Of a DNA stretch of 54,717 nt, positions 43,040 through 49,888 are shown piece after piece; within the stretch, counting starts at the first letter, position 1, and each line of letters opens with the position of its first letter. The position numbers and the translations under genes were made by a program. The DNA comes from a virus. The notes beneath the pieces were generated by a model. The model searched no databases, had not been told where the DNA came from, and saw only the letters and a list, made by a program, of their open reading frames with translations. The stretch covers positions 1-54,717 of the IMG/VR virus record IMGVR_UViG_3300043570_000565. One strand, given 5' to 3'.

Positions 43040-43068
43040 GGGCCATTCTTCGGGATGGCTTTTTTTTT
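43040..43068 (+). terminator. Rho-independent terminator with UUCG tetraloop
   Basis: GCCATTC (43042-43048) pairs with GGATGGC (43053-43059) around TTCG, followed by about nine T. Confidence 0.9.
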
Positions 43069-43083
43069 GTAAAAATTATTTTA

Positions 43084-43091
43084 TAGATTTG
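43084..43091 (+). promoter_or_regulatory. Promoter box (TAGATTTG) of groEL
   Basis: TAnnTTTG match between the preceding terminator and the groEL ATG at 43108. No well-spaced -33 box. Confidence 0.5.
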
Positions 43092-43107
43092 GTAAAATTT
43101 AATTCAA

Positions 43108-44709
43108 ATGGAACCTAAAGATTTATTTTTCGCCCAGGAGGGCAGGCTAAAGTTAATCTCTGGCATCAAGAAGATTGCTGGAGCGGTCAAGAGTACGTTG
43201 GGGCCATATGGCAACACAGTACTAATTGAGAGTCCTAATCACACGCATGGTATTACTGTAACTAAGGATGGGGTGACTGTCGCTAAGGCTGTTGACCTGA
43301 TTGACCCTGTGGAGAACCTTGCTGTGAAGATGATGAAGGAGGCGGCTGATAGAACGGCTACTGCTGCTGGTGATGGCACGACTACTGCCATAGTGTTGAC
43401 AGAGGGGTTGGTGCTTGGATGGTTGGAGCACATTGGCACTGAGCAGTTAAATAACACTGAGGTGCTGCGCAACATATCTGAGCTGAGTTCAAAAGTGATT
43501 GAGGGGTTGAAGAGGAAGGGCAAGAAGGTGACTAACTCAATGCTGCTTGACGTAGCGACTATCTCTGCGAACAATGACAGTCACATAGGTCGGATCATTG
43601 CTGATGTGTACAAGGAGGTGGGGAAGAATGGCATAGTAACGGTGGAGCGAAGCCAGACTGCTGACACGTATGCTGAGACCACTAGAGGGTTAAAGATTGA
43701 CAGGGGTTACACAAGCCCACTGTTCATCAACGATCAGAGTAGGGACGAGTGCGTGTTTGAGGATGTGCTGGTGCTGGTGGCTGACATTGAGATAAGTAAT
43801 GTGTTGCAGATTGAGAACGTGCTGAAGCCAATCATCCAGGAGGGGAAGAAGCTACTGATCGTATCGCCATGCCACGTGAACGTGGTGAACACCTTGGCGG
43901 CAAACGTGATGAAGAGTAACCTAAAGATGTGCGTGGTTCAACCACCTAGCTTCGGGTACCGACAGCATGAGCTGATGCAGGACCTGGCGGTGAGTGTTGG
44001 GGCAACATACTTCAGTGAGAAGACCGGGGATGACCTGAGTCAAATTACTATTGCTGACCTAGGGCATGCAGCCAGAGTAGTGGTTGGCAAGGACAAGACC
44101 ATCATACTCAAGAGTGACCTCAAGCTCGACACAGTAAAGATTGAAGAGAGGGTACAGCAGCTATGGCAGGCGCATAAGATTGCTAAGAAGAAGGCTGACA
44201 AGGACCATCTGTTGGAGCGAATCGCCTCCCTTACGGGAGGGATAGGTGTGATATACGTAGGTGGGCAGACTGACCTGGAGCAGAAGGAGCTGTACGACCG
44301 TGTTGATGATGCGGTGTGTGCGGTACGATCCGCTCTGGAGGAGGGCATACTACCAGGTGCAGGCAAGGCATTGCTTGACGAGAGTGCAGCACTCATTCCT
44401 ACTGGCAGCTTTCACTATAGCCCTGAGCTGAGTGTGGCGATTAAGATCCTATCCAATGCGATGATGGCACCATTCCAGCAGATCCTAGCAAACGCTGGGC
44501 TCAAGCCTAGTGACGTGTACAAGGAGGCGATGCCTGTGGGGCATGGGTACAACCTAAAGACTGGACAGATGGGTGACCTGATTAAGATGGGTGTGATTGA
44601 CCCGTTGAAGGTGACACGCAGTGCGTTGCAGAACGCTGTGAGTGTAGCGACAACTATATTGAGCACTAACGCCATCATAACTATGGCACGATCATACGAG
44701 ACCAGATAA
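43108..44709 (+). CDS. groEL: Phage-encoded GroEL chaperonin (Hsp60)
   Basis: 533 aa, near full length. ATP-site motifs are in place: LGPYGNTV (residues 31-38), DGVTVAK (54-60), GDGTTT with Asp89 (88-93), ATISANND, and RVDDAVCAVRSALEEG for the catalytic Asp region near residue 380. The C-terminal Gly-Gly-Met tail is missing (ends YETR) and GVVAGGG is changed to GILPGAG. GroEL folds proteins in an ATP-driven chamber with GroES; phage copies usually serve capsid or tail folding. The gene uses many GTG and CTG codons, unlike the rest of the window, and is not in one operon with groES (47385). Confidence 0.95.
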   Translation: MEPKDLFFAQEGRLKLISGIKKIAGAVKSTLGPYGNTVLIESPNHTHGITVTKDGVTVAKAVDLIDPVENLAVKMMKEAADRTATAAGDGTTTAIVLTEGLVLGWLEHIGTEQLNNTEVLRNISELSSKVIEGLKRKGKKVTNSMLLDVATISANNDSHIGRIIADVYKEVGKNGIVTVERSQTADTYAETTRGLKIDRGYTSPLFINDQSRDECVFEDVLVLVADIEISNVLQIENVLKPIIQEGKKLLIVSPCHVNVVNTLAANVMKSNLKMCVVQPPSFGYRQHELMQDLAVSVGATYFSEKTGDDLSQITIADLGHAARVVVGKDKTIILKSDLKLDTVKIEERVQQLWQAHKIAKKKADKDHLLERIASLTGGIGVIYVGGQTDLEQKELYDRVDDAVCAVRSALEEGILPGAGKALLDESAALIPTGSFHYSPELSVAIKILSNAMMAPFQQILANAGLKPSDVYKEAMPVGHGYNLKTGQMGDLIKMGVIDPLKVTRSALQNAVSVATTILSTNAIITMARSYETR

Positions 44710-44712
44710 TAT

Positions 44713-44955
44713 ATGGAGACAATACTAAACCCATTTGGCTACGGCCAAGCGACAAAAGTCGTTGACGAGAACCGAAAGACCGCTGAGATGTGGCTAGAGT
44801 ATTTTGGCCTACACCAAGTGTTAGTTGAAAATGAATTCTATGTGCTGTTCGAGGGGGGCCTGCTAGTGAAGAAGGGTCGGTCTAAGTTCAGTACAAGCCA
44901 GTACCTCAAGGGCGAGCGGTTCAAAAATTTCATAGGGCACTATGAGACCGCTTAA
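44713..44955 (+). CDS. Hypothetical protein after groEL
   Basis: 80 aa starting 3 nt after groEL. ILNPFGYGQATKVV, then a helix with RKTAEMWLEYFG and a strand-rich YVLFEGGLLVKKG. Likely cotranscribed with groEL. No family recognised. Confidence 0.6.
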   Translation: METILNPFGYGQATKVVDENRKTAEMWLEYFGLHQVLVENEFYVLFEGGLLVKKGRSKFSTSQYLKGERFKNFIGHYETA

Positions 44956-45037
44956 GAGCTGGGCGATTATTGTGGGCCTAGCGATAGTGTTCGCATTGCT
45001 AGTGATATGGTGGTATGAGACTAATAAATTAAATTAA
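44942..45037 (+). CDS. Tiny single-span membrane protein, 31 aa
   Basis: MRPLKSWAIIVGLAIVFALL then VIWWYETNKLN: a clear transmembrane helix with positive charges on the N-terminal side. Overlaps the previous gene by 14 nt and ends one base before the next start, typical of a translated operon member. Confidence 0.5.
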   Translation: MRPLKSWAIIVGLAIVFALLVIWWYETNKLN

Positions 45038-45038
45038 G

Positions 45039-45296
45039 ATGGAGGCACCATTTGCAATTAAGGTAGGCGAGGTACTGGAGCAGATTGAGCGTATGCTCAT
45101 TGAGAAGAACCGCAGGTACGGCAACTCAGCACTAGAGCCGATTGGTGTGTTCAGTCAGTTGTCCGCAAAAGAAGGACTACTGATCAGAATAGATGACAAG
45201 CTTAAGCGAATCAAGAACGGCAGCCTTGAGAAGGATGATGAGGACGTGGTGAACGACCTGATTGGGTACCTAGTGCTGTTAAAAATTCATGCATAA
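45039..45296 (+). CDS. MazG-like/DUF1599-type protein
   Basis: 85 aa. EQIERMLIEKNRRYGNSALEP, then KEGLLIRIDDKLKRI and DEDVVNDLIGYLVLL is the pattern of small MazG-superfamily phage proteins (DUF1599/nucleotide-modification-associated group). MazG proteins hydrolyse nucleoside triphosphates, and the EKN...Y and RIDDKL segments fit the metal-binding helices. Starts one base after the small membrane gene. Substrate unknown. Confidence 0.7.
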   Translation: MEAPFAIKVGEVLEQIERMLIEKNRRYGNSALEPIGVFSQLSAKEGLLIRIDDKLKRIKNGSLEKDDEDVVNDLIGYLVLLKIHA

Positions 45297-45297
45297 C

Positions 45298-45530
45298 GTA
45301 AAACATATTTTACAAATGAGTGAGATATCATTCATTGTGGTTTACATTATGCGTAAATGTAGTAGATATACTACTATATTACGGCACTCTTTACCATAAG
45401 CTGCCAAATGTCTCCATTTTGTCTACATTTGGAGACTAATGTTGTCGATTTTTGGGACGAATATTTGTAAAATTGTGACAACCAATTCGGATAATTTCCG
45501 AATAACAACCTATAAGTTCACAGGTTGGGA
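45298..45530. repeat. Intergenic region between converging genes, several palindromes
   Basis: GTAAAA/TTTTAC (45298-45313), GCATAA (45291) with TTATGC (45346), GTAGTA/TATACTAC near 45360, GTCTCC/GGAGAC (about 45411-45436) and TTCGGA/TCCGAA (about 45488-45504). TTGTCGATT at 45442-45450 matches the TGTCG motif found at the two TA-run modules. Probably bidirectional termination plus a regulator site; no gene seen. Confidence 0.4.
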
Positions 45531-45544
45531 ACTTTTGTTAACCT

Positions 45545-46081
45545 TTAGAATAACTTTTTGCTTACACCTATCTGGTGAATATTCTGTAGTGGCTGGTACT
45601 GGTACTCAAAGATGTACTTGTTGTCCAGGTAGGCTACTGCTGCGCCTGGTTGTAACAGAGAGTTCACCGTTGCGCCTAGATATAATCCTTTGCTCTTCTT
45701 TATAATTGTCTTAGTCTCTGTGTTCGTAACCGTGTTGGTTACCACAGGTATTTTAAAATCGTTCGTAACGCTCATTTTAAGTACCTCTCCGAGGACTTCT
45801 CCACTAACGTAGGTGTTACCATACTCGAAAGGAGTCGTGGTGCTGAACAAGCTTATAGTAGGCTTATATTCTTCTAGGACTGTATCCCTAACAAACTGTG
45901 ATTTTATCCACATTTTCGGCACATAAACTGTGTCCTTGACCTCGATAATCAAAGTGTCCGTATTTGTCACGCTTTCAAACTTGTATACCGTTTCCGATTC
46001 AGGCTTTGGCATTATAAGAAATGCTAAAATGATTCCTGCTATAAAAGAAATGATCGATGTAAGTATTCTCTTGTCTTCCAT
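45545..46081 (-). CDS. Membrane-anchored periplasmic protein (DUF6808-like)
   Basis: 178 aa. N-terminal membrane anchor (residues about 7-24), then a TDTLIIEVKDTVYVP beta segment, a VRDTVL-like repeat and a C-terminal strand-rich YLGATVNSLLQPGAAVAYL region. This resembles a short family in Bacteroidetes phages I recall as DUF6808. The inner-membrane anchor with a long periplasmic domain could be an i-spanin-like or envelope factor, but no partner o-spanin is recognised. One base overlaps the upstream gene. Confidence 0.5.
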   Translation of the reverse strand: MEDKRILTSIISFIAGIILAFLIMPKPESETVYKFESVTNTDTLIIEVKDTVYVPKMWIKSQFVRDTVLEEYKPTISLFSTTTPFEYGNTYVSGEVLGEVLKMSVTNDFKIPVVTNTVTNTETKTIIKKSKGLYLGATVNSLLQPGAAVAYLDNKYIFEYQYQPLQNIHQIGVSKKLF

Positions 46082-46302
46082 TATTGTTCGATAAAAAGGT
46101 TATCCTGTTCTAATATTTTTCTTAACTCCTTGCGGCAGTAGTCATACGCTTTGTAGGTCTCATCAGATAACTCCTTGTACTTCATTTCAGAACGAAGTAA
46201 TTGGTCAAAGTCCCAGATGGCACTTTTGTAGTTATGCCCGTTAATAGCTGCTTGAAAATCTGTGTTATCTTCAGGCAAATCAAATTCTAGTATTGCTTTC
46301 AT
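46081..46302 (-). CDS. Conserved small protein (MKAILEFDLPED family)
   Basis: 73 aa. MKAILEFDLPEDNTDFQAA then AIWDFDQLLRSEMKYK and a charged helix; a recurrent small phage protein. ATGA overlap with the metallophosphoesterase. Function unknown. Confidence 0.6.
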   Translation of the reverse strand: MKAILEFDLPEDNTDFQAAINGHNYKSAIWDFDQLLRSEMKYKELSDETYKAYDYCRKELRKILEQDNLFIEQ

Positions 46303-47180
46303 AGGGGAAATTTACAACTGTCTACTAATAATTCGTAACTTCTAAAGTCTTTTTTGTGTGTGTCCTTACCATATAGGTTAAGTATCCTTCCACCAATAGG
46401 TTTTATAGGAGCTCCTCGTTCAATATGCCAACCAAAGGCTCCATCTTGGTACTCTTCCTTATAACTTCCTGTTATAGCTAGGTGAATCTGCTTGTGAACT
46501 ATCTCGTGTACATGCTTACCAGGGTTAAACTGGATAGTATCACGTACATCGTTACGACTAGAGTTCTCATGTATGTGTCCCATGATGAATATGTCCATGT
46601 TCTCGTACATTTCTAGGGCTCTTGTCAAATTTATAGCTCCCTTTGTAACTATTCCACCCCCACCACTACCATGAAAGTACTTTAAATTTTTTGACAGTAT
46701 AGTGTTGGCGTGTATTTTATACTTAATCACTAACCATCCCCCATATCCACCAGTATAAACATCAGTCTTGTTGGTATAGTTTAGCAAGTCAACGAATCTT
46801 TGTAGAGGATCAGTCTCTAGATTCTTAATGATTGCTGTCTCGTGGTTGCCATATCCAATAACTGTTAGCAGATTAGCGTAAGGAGACCAATAATCTACTG
46901 CATCTTCAATAACAGCGTCTATATAATTTGCTTTATTGTGTTCAGGCAAAATATCTTTCTTGTTTCTTCTTGGATCATACTTGCCCTGCATCAAGCAGAA
47001 GAAATCACCATTGATTAAGATTGGGATATCATTTTTTTTGCAGTACTCTAGGTGATCTTTTAGTTTATTTCTATCGCATTTTGGGTTGTCCCAGTGAATG
47101 TCTGATAGTAGAGCTATTTTTGTCTCTGATTTCTCTAGATCAATGACGTGAACATTTCTGCTAACCTTTTTTAGATTCAT
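46299..47180 (-). CDS. Calcineurin-like metallophosphoesterase
   Basis: 293 aa. All five metal-site blocks occur in order: LLSDIH (Asp27, His29), INGDFF (Gly58-Asp59), GYGNHE (Asn112, His113), a FHGSGG block (His170) and GHIH (201-204). Such enzymes hydrolyse phosphodiesters or phosphomonoesters with two metal ions. Phage members may act on nucleic-acid ends, nucleotides or cyclic nucleotides. The leader holds a TTTG-N18-TAACTTTA promoter candidate. Substrate unknown. Confidence 0.85.
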   Translation of the reverse strand: MNLKKVSRNVHVIDLEKSETKIALLSDIHWDNPKCDRNKLKDHLEYCKKNDIPILINGDFFCLMQGKYDPRRNKKDILPEHNKANYIDAVIEDAVDYWSPYANLLTVIGYGNHETAIIKNLETDPLQRFVDLLNYTNKTDVYTGGYGGWLVIKYKIHANTILSKNLKYFHGSGGGGIVTKGAINLTRALEMYENMDIFIMGHIHENSSRNDVRDTIQFNPGKHVHEIVHKQIHLAITGSYKEEYQDGAFGWHIERGAPIKPIGGRILNLYGKDTHKKDFRSYELLVDSCKFPL

Positions 47181-47201
47181 CAGAAGCTTATTTGTTGTCC
47201 A

Positions 47202-47231
47202 TAAAGTTACTATTATTTTTTATTTTTCAAA
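47202..47231 (-). promoter_or_regulatory. Leftward promoter of the metallophosphoesterase cassette
   Basis: Minus strand: TTTG (47231-47228) and TAACTTTA (47209-47202) are separated by 18 nt, close to the -33/-7 spacing; the -7 box differs from TAnnTTTG in its last base. Confidence 0.45.
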
Positions 47232-47266
47232 TTCGTTTATTATATTGGCAACACAAAAATAATCTT

Positions 47267-47371
47267 ATGGCACTAAACGAAAGGGATTATCGGAACTTCA
47301 TAGATGGGCTTCTGATAGGGGTTGTATTTGGGGTAGTTGTTTCCAGTATTTTGTTTCTGGTCTTTACATAA
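47267..47371 (+). CDS. Small single-span membrane protein, 34 aa
   Basis: MALNERDYRNFIDGLLIG then VVFGVVVSSILFLVFT: a polar start and one hydrophobic helix. The groES promoter -33 box lies inside this gene and the -7 box directly follows its stop. Confidence 0.45.
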   Translation: MALNERDYRNFIDGLLIGVVFGVVVSSILFLVFT

Positions 47372-47380
47372 CTATCTTTG
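47350..47380 (+). promoter_or_regulatory. Promoter of groES with canonical spacing
   Basis: TTTG (47350-47353), 19 nt, then TATCTTTG (47373-47380). This is the best match in the window to the full Bacteroidetes -33/-7 promoter. The groES ATG follows 4 nt later, implying a very short or leaderless mRNA if transcription begins about 4-7 nt after the box. Confidence 0.7.
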
Positions 47381-47384
47381 TAGT

Positions 47385-47642
47385 ATGAAAGCTATAGGAA
47401 AAAATATTGTAATCAAATCAATTGACGAGGAAGTAAAGACTTCTTCAGGATTAGTCCTATCTGGTGAGGATACCAACCAATTACGCTACAAGCGTGGAGT
47501 AGTAATCAACTCAGGGACAGAGGTAAGTGCAATCAAGCCAGGAGACAACGTGTACTACGACAAGGCTAACAGCTATGTGATGATCATCAATGATGAGCAC
47601 TGCGTAATTATTCAGGAACGTGACGTAGTTCTTGTCCTGTGA
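47385..47642 (+). CDS. groES: GroES-like co-chaperonin (Cpn10)
   Basis: 85 aa from the ATG at 47385 (the ORF is open upstream, but the promoter box lies there). KNIVIKSIDE then SSGLVLSGED gives the mobile loop with the hydrophobic Leu-Val-Leu tripeptide that binds GroEL, followed by the barrel (KRGVV, IKPGDNVYYDK) and the last strand ERDVVLVL. The roof loop is shorter than in E. coli GroES (85 against 97 residues). Makes a phage chaperonin pair with the GroEL at 43108, though on a separate transcript. Overlaps the converging regulator gene by 35 nt. Confidence 0.88.
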   Translation: MKAIGKNIVIKSIDEEVKTSSGLVLSGEDTNQLRYKRGVVINSGTEVSAIKPGDNVYYDKANSYVMIINDEHCVIIQERDVVLVL

Positions 47643-48084
47643 GTCTATTCTCCTTTAGTTCCTGATTCATAGTAATAATCATGTTCCTGTAGACTTTGTC
47701 CGAGAACCTTACGTTCTTCTTGAACATTGGGTTGTTGCACATTGTCTCAGGAATCTCTTCTCCCTCTAACTTTTTGTAGATTGAGTTAACCATTCTCTTT
47801 GCTTTATAGGATAGTGAGTACAATGCCTTAGACCTCATGGCAGGTCTACCCTTCTGTCTGCTAGAAAACAGTTCAATCCATCCTTCTTTAATTAATCTGT
47901 AGAACCTCTGCTTATCCCAGGCAAATATCTTTTCGTATTGCTTGAATGTGGTGATGTTGAAGTAGCGTTCTGAGTATAGGTACAGCAGCATGTCTAGATC
48001 TGCTTGGCTGAGATTGTGCCTTACCTTGAAGTATTCACGGATTACTTTCCAGAATTTAAGGTAGTCTCTTTTATTTGATTTCAT
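47608..48084 (-). CDS. Winged-helix (MarR-like) regulator
   Basis: 158 aa from the ATG at 48084; an upstream in-frame start at 48117 lies inside the divergent promoter region. A helical N-terminus with LSQADLDMLLYLYSERYF and a WDKQRFYRLIKEGWI recognition-helix-like segment is followed by RQKGRPAMRSKALYSLSYKAKRMV, the wing and a basic linker, as in MarR/PadR-like DNA-binding proteins. It likely binds the palindrome at its own promoter. Overlaps groES at the 3' ends, so transcription of one may affect the other. Confidence 0.65.
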   Translation of the reverse strand: MKSNKRDYLKFWKVIREYFKVRHNLSQADLDMLLYLYSERYFNITTFKQYEKIFAWDKQRFYRLIKEGWIELFSSRQKGRPAMRSKALYSLSYKAKRMVNSIYKKLEGEEIPETMCNNPMFKKNVRFSDKVYRNMIITMNQELKENRLTGQELRHVPE

Positions 48085-48093
48085 TTTTATTAT

Positions 48094-48113
48094 TACATTT
48101 GTAAACAAAGGTA
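48094..48113. promoter_or_regulatory. Back-to-back divergent promoters with palindromic operator
   Basis: TACATTTG (48094-48101, +) and TACCTTTG on the minus strand (48113-48106) are four bases apart and are centred on TTTGTAAACAAA (48098-48109), a perfect palindrome. One TTTG at 48074-48077 lies 16 nt before the + box. A regulator binding the palindrome would block both promoters. Confidence 0.6.
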
Positions 48114-48134
48114 CCACATTTAAACAACAAGAAT

Positions 48135-48194
48135 ATGCAACCTTGCACTCAAAAAGTTAAATCCGCAACCTCTTACAAACCAAAGAAAAAATGA
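48135..48194 (+). CDS. Very short basic peptide, 19 aa (tentative)
   Basis: MQPCTQKVKSATSYKPKKK, whose TGA overlaps the next ATG (ATGA at 48191). Short, so the coupling is the main evidence; it may instead be a leader peptide. Confidence 0.35.
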   Translation: MQPCTQKVKSATSYKPKKK

Positions 48195-48331
48195 AGGGAG
48201 ATCAAATGATGGCTATGGGTATGCCCAAAGCCGCTGTCCTATCTGGACCAAAGAAAGCAATGGCTAAGAAAGCTGTTAAAGCAGTAGCCAAGAAGATGGT
48301 AAAAAAAGCTGTCGCTAAGAAAAAGTATTAA
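48191..48331 (+). CDS. Histone H1-like Lys/Ala-rich peptide
   Basis: 46 aa. After a Met-rich start (MKGDQMMAMGMPKAAVL) the chain is almost pure Lys, Ala and Val in AKK/AVK repeats, as in bacterial H1-like DNA-binding proteins. Would bind DNA or RNA non-specifically, perhaps in the capsid. Stop and next start share a base (TAATG). Confidence 0.55.
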   Translation: MKGDQMMAMGMPKAAVLSGPKKAMAKKAVKAVAKKMVKKAVAKKKY

Positions 48332-48621
48332 TGGCTGAGAAGTCTACAATGAAATGTAACCGTGTCGTTGCTTCTGACAGGCCCGGCAAGAAGAGGATGG
48401 TAAAGGCTTGTGCTAATGGACAAGAGAAGCTAATTCACTTTGGTGCCGAGGGGTATGGTCATAACTATTCAGCAGCGGCACGGTCTTCATTTAAGGCTCG
48501 TCACAAATGTGACAGTGCTACAGATAAATTATCTGCTAAGTACTGGGCATGTAAGAACTTATGGGCAGGTCCTGGAGGATCTACCAAATCATCACCTAAG
48601 AGCAAGAGAGGGAAGTACTGA
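48331..48621 (+). CDS. Conserved phage virion-type protein (DUF5872-like neighbour)
   Basis: 96 aa. KCNRVVASDRPGKKRMVKACANG, then KLIHFGAEGYGHNY and SFKARHKCDSATDKLSAKYWACKNLW: Cys and aromatic pattern of a small basic protein found beside the DUF5872 family in phages, likely a metal-binding fold. Probably a virion component. Followed directly by the gene at 48621 (one-base overlap). Confidence 0.6.
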   Translation: MAEKSTMKCNRVVASDRPGKKRMVKACANGQEKLIHFGAEGYGHNYSAAARSSFKARHKCDSATDKLSAKYWACKNLWAGPGGSTKSSPKSKRGKY

Positions 48622-48956
48622 TGAAAGACTCTTGCTACAAAAAGGTAAAGGCATCGTATGATGTGTTCCCTTCTGCTAGGGCATCCCAGGCTATTGCTAA
48701 ATGTCGTAAGGCATCTGGCAATGTCGTTAAGTCTGAGAAGGGCTCTAGTCTAAAAAGATGGGAGAAAGAGAAGTGGCAGGACACCAAGAGTGGTAAAGCC
48801 TGTGGCGCAGGTGGACGTAATGAGTACTGCCGACCAACATTGAGAGTATCAGAAGAGACACCAAAGACTAAGAGTGAAATAAGTCCATCAAAACTTTCTG
48901 CTAAAAAATTAGAGAAGGCTAGAGTTGGTATGGGCAAAAGAATTTCCAAAGTTTAA
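48621..48956 (+). CDS. DUF5872-like small virion protein
   Basis: 111 aa. CYKKVKASYDVFPSARASQAI, then KWQDTKSGKACG and NEYCRPTLRVSEETPKT, matching the DUF5872 family seen in phages and giant viruses, then a Lys-rich tail. Basic throughout. Function unknown but usually a packaged protein. Confidence 0.65.
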   Translation: MKDSCYKKVKASYDVFPSARASQAIAKCRKASGNVVKSEKGSSLKRWEKEKWQDTKSGKACGAGGRNEYCRPTLRVSEETPKTKSEISPSKLSAKKLEKARVGMGKRISKV

Positions 48957-48957
48957 C

Positions 48958-48965
48958 TATATTTG
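48958..48965 (+). promoter_or_regulatory. Bacteroidetes-type -7 box (TATATTTG)
   Basis: Overlaps the preceding stop region and lies 23 nt before the ATG at 48989. Confidence 0.55.
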
Positions 48966-48988
48966 TTCATCATTAAAAATCAAATCAA

Positions 48989-49390
48989 ATGGCACAGAAA
49001 GTATTAAAGACAAACGCTGAATTGCTAGAGCTAGTTAGAGCGTTAAATGTAACACCTACTGAGAAAGGTAGTAAGGCAGAGGCTAAGCTCAAGAAGATTG
49101 TAGACAAGATTAAGCCTCTATTTGAGCAGTACAATGAGAAGAGAGAAGACATTCGTCTTGACCACGCTCATACTGAATCGAATGGTGTACTAGAGTTGAA
49201 TGAGAAGGGTGAATACAAGTTTACCAAGGAAGGAATCAAGGCTATGTCCAAGGACATGAAAGCATTACTTGATGAATCGTTTGAGTTCTATCAGTTTACT
49301 TTCTCAAGTGAGGGTATTGAGGACTTTAAGTTCTTAGCAGGATGGGTTGAAAGTATTGAGGCCGAGCAATCTGCTGAAGAAGTTGAATAA
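48989..49390 (+). CDS. Hypothetical charged helical protein
   Basis: 133 aa, mostly helical (LLELVRALNV, KLKKIVDKIKPLFEQYNEKRED), followed by a beta-containing C-terminus and a Glu-rich end. Conserved-looking phage protein between small virion genes. Function unknown. Confidence 0.6.
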   Translation: MAQKVLKTNAELLELVRALNVTPTEKGSKAEAKLKKIVDKIKPLFEQYNEKREDIRLDHAHTESNGVLELNEKGEYKFTKEGIKAMSKDMKALLDESFEFYQFTFSSEGIEDFKFLAGWVESIEAEQSAEEVE

Positions 49391-49414
49391 ATTATTCATC
49401 TAAATCATAAAGAG

Positions 49415-49450
49415 CGGCATCAGTCTTAATTGGTTGGTGCCATTCTTTCT
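49415..49450 (+). terminator. Probable terminator hairpin
   Basis: GGCATCA (49415-49421) pairs with TGGTGCC (49435-49441), one G-T pair, followed by a T-rich ATTCTTTCTT. Medium strength. Confidence 0.5.
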
Positions 49451-49460
49451 TATAAAGACT

Positions 49461-49619
49461 ATGAAAAGCAAAGGACTAGGAGATACTATTGAAAAAGTAA
49501 CTACAGCTACTGGGATCAAGAAGGTAGTTGAAACTGTTGCTAAGGCCGCAGGCAAAGATTGTGGCTGTGGAAAAAGAAAAGATGCACTTAACCGTGCTTT
49601 CCCATATAACGAAGATTAA
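49461..49619 (+). CDS. Small conserved protein with C-terminal Cys-Gly-Cys cluster
   Basis: 52 aa from the ATG at 49461 (MKSKGLGDTIEKVTTATGIK). A frequent phage family (GLGDTIEK...TGIKK...DCGCGKRKDALN..FPY), probably a small virion or assembly factor. An upstream in-frame ATG at 49434 lies in the terminator stem and is unlikely. Confidence 0.65.
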   Translation: MKSKGLGDTIEKVTTATGIKKVVETVAKAAGKDCGCGKRKDALNRAFPYNED

Positions 49620-49630
49620 TTAATAAGATC

Positions 49631-49888
49631 ATGGCATATCAAAAATTACAACAATCAAGAGCGGCAGTAGTAACGAAGAGCGATACTGTTGACATTCCAA
49701 ATCCAGGAAATGGAGAGGTAACAGGATGTATATTGTACGTAGGTACCGGAGGAATCCTTCGAGTGCTAACAGCAGGGGGAGATGACATTACATTCCAGAA
49801 TGTACCAAATGCATTTGTTACTAGCTTTCAAGTAGTTAGAGTATTTGCTTCTACTACAACAGCTTTAAACATTGTAGCTCTCTGGTAA
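49631..49888 (+). CDS. Conserved small protein (MAYQKLQxSRAAVVTKSDT family), probable virion protein
   Basis: 85 aa, beta-rich. SRAAVVTKSDTVDIPNPGN then GCILYVGTGGILRVLTAGGDDITF and a terminal ALNIVALW are landmarks of a family found in many phages beside small head genes. Likely a trimeric virion decoration protein; function not proven. Confidence 0.65.
   Translation: MAYQKLQQSRAAVVTKSDTVDIPNPGNGEVTGCILYVGTGGILRVLTAGGDDITFQNVPNAFVTSFQVVRVFASTTTALNIVALW

Noticed and set aside
47337-47384. N-terminal extension of GroES
   Set aside because: The extension contains the TATCTTTG box and an out-of-family sequence; the GroES fold starts at the ATG at 47385.
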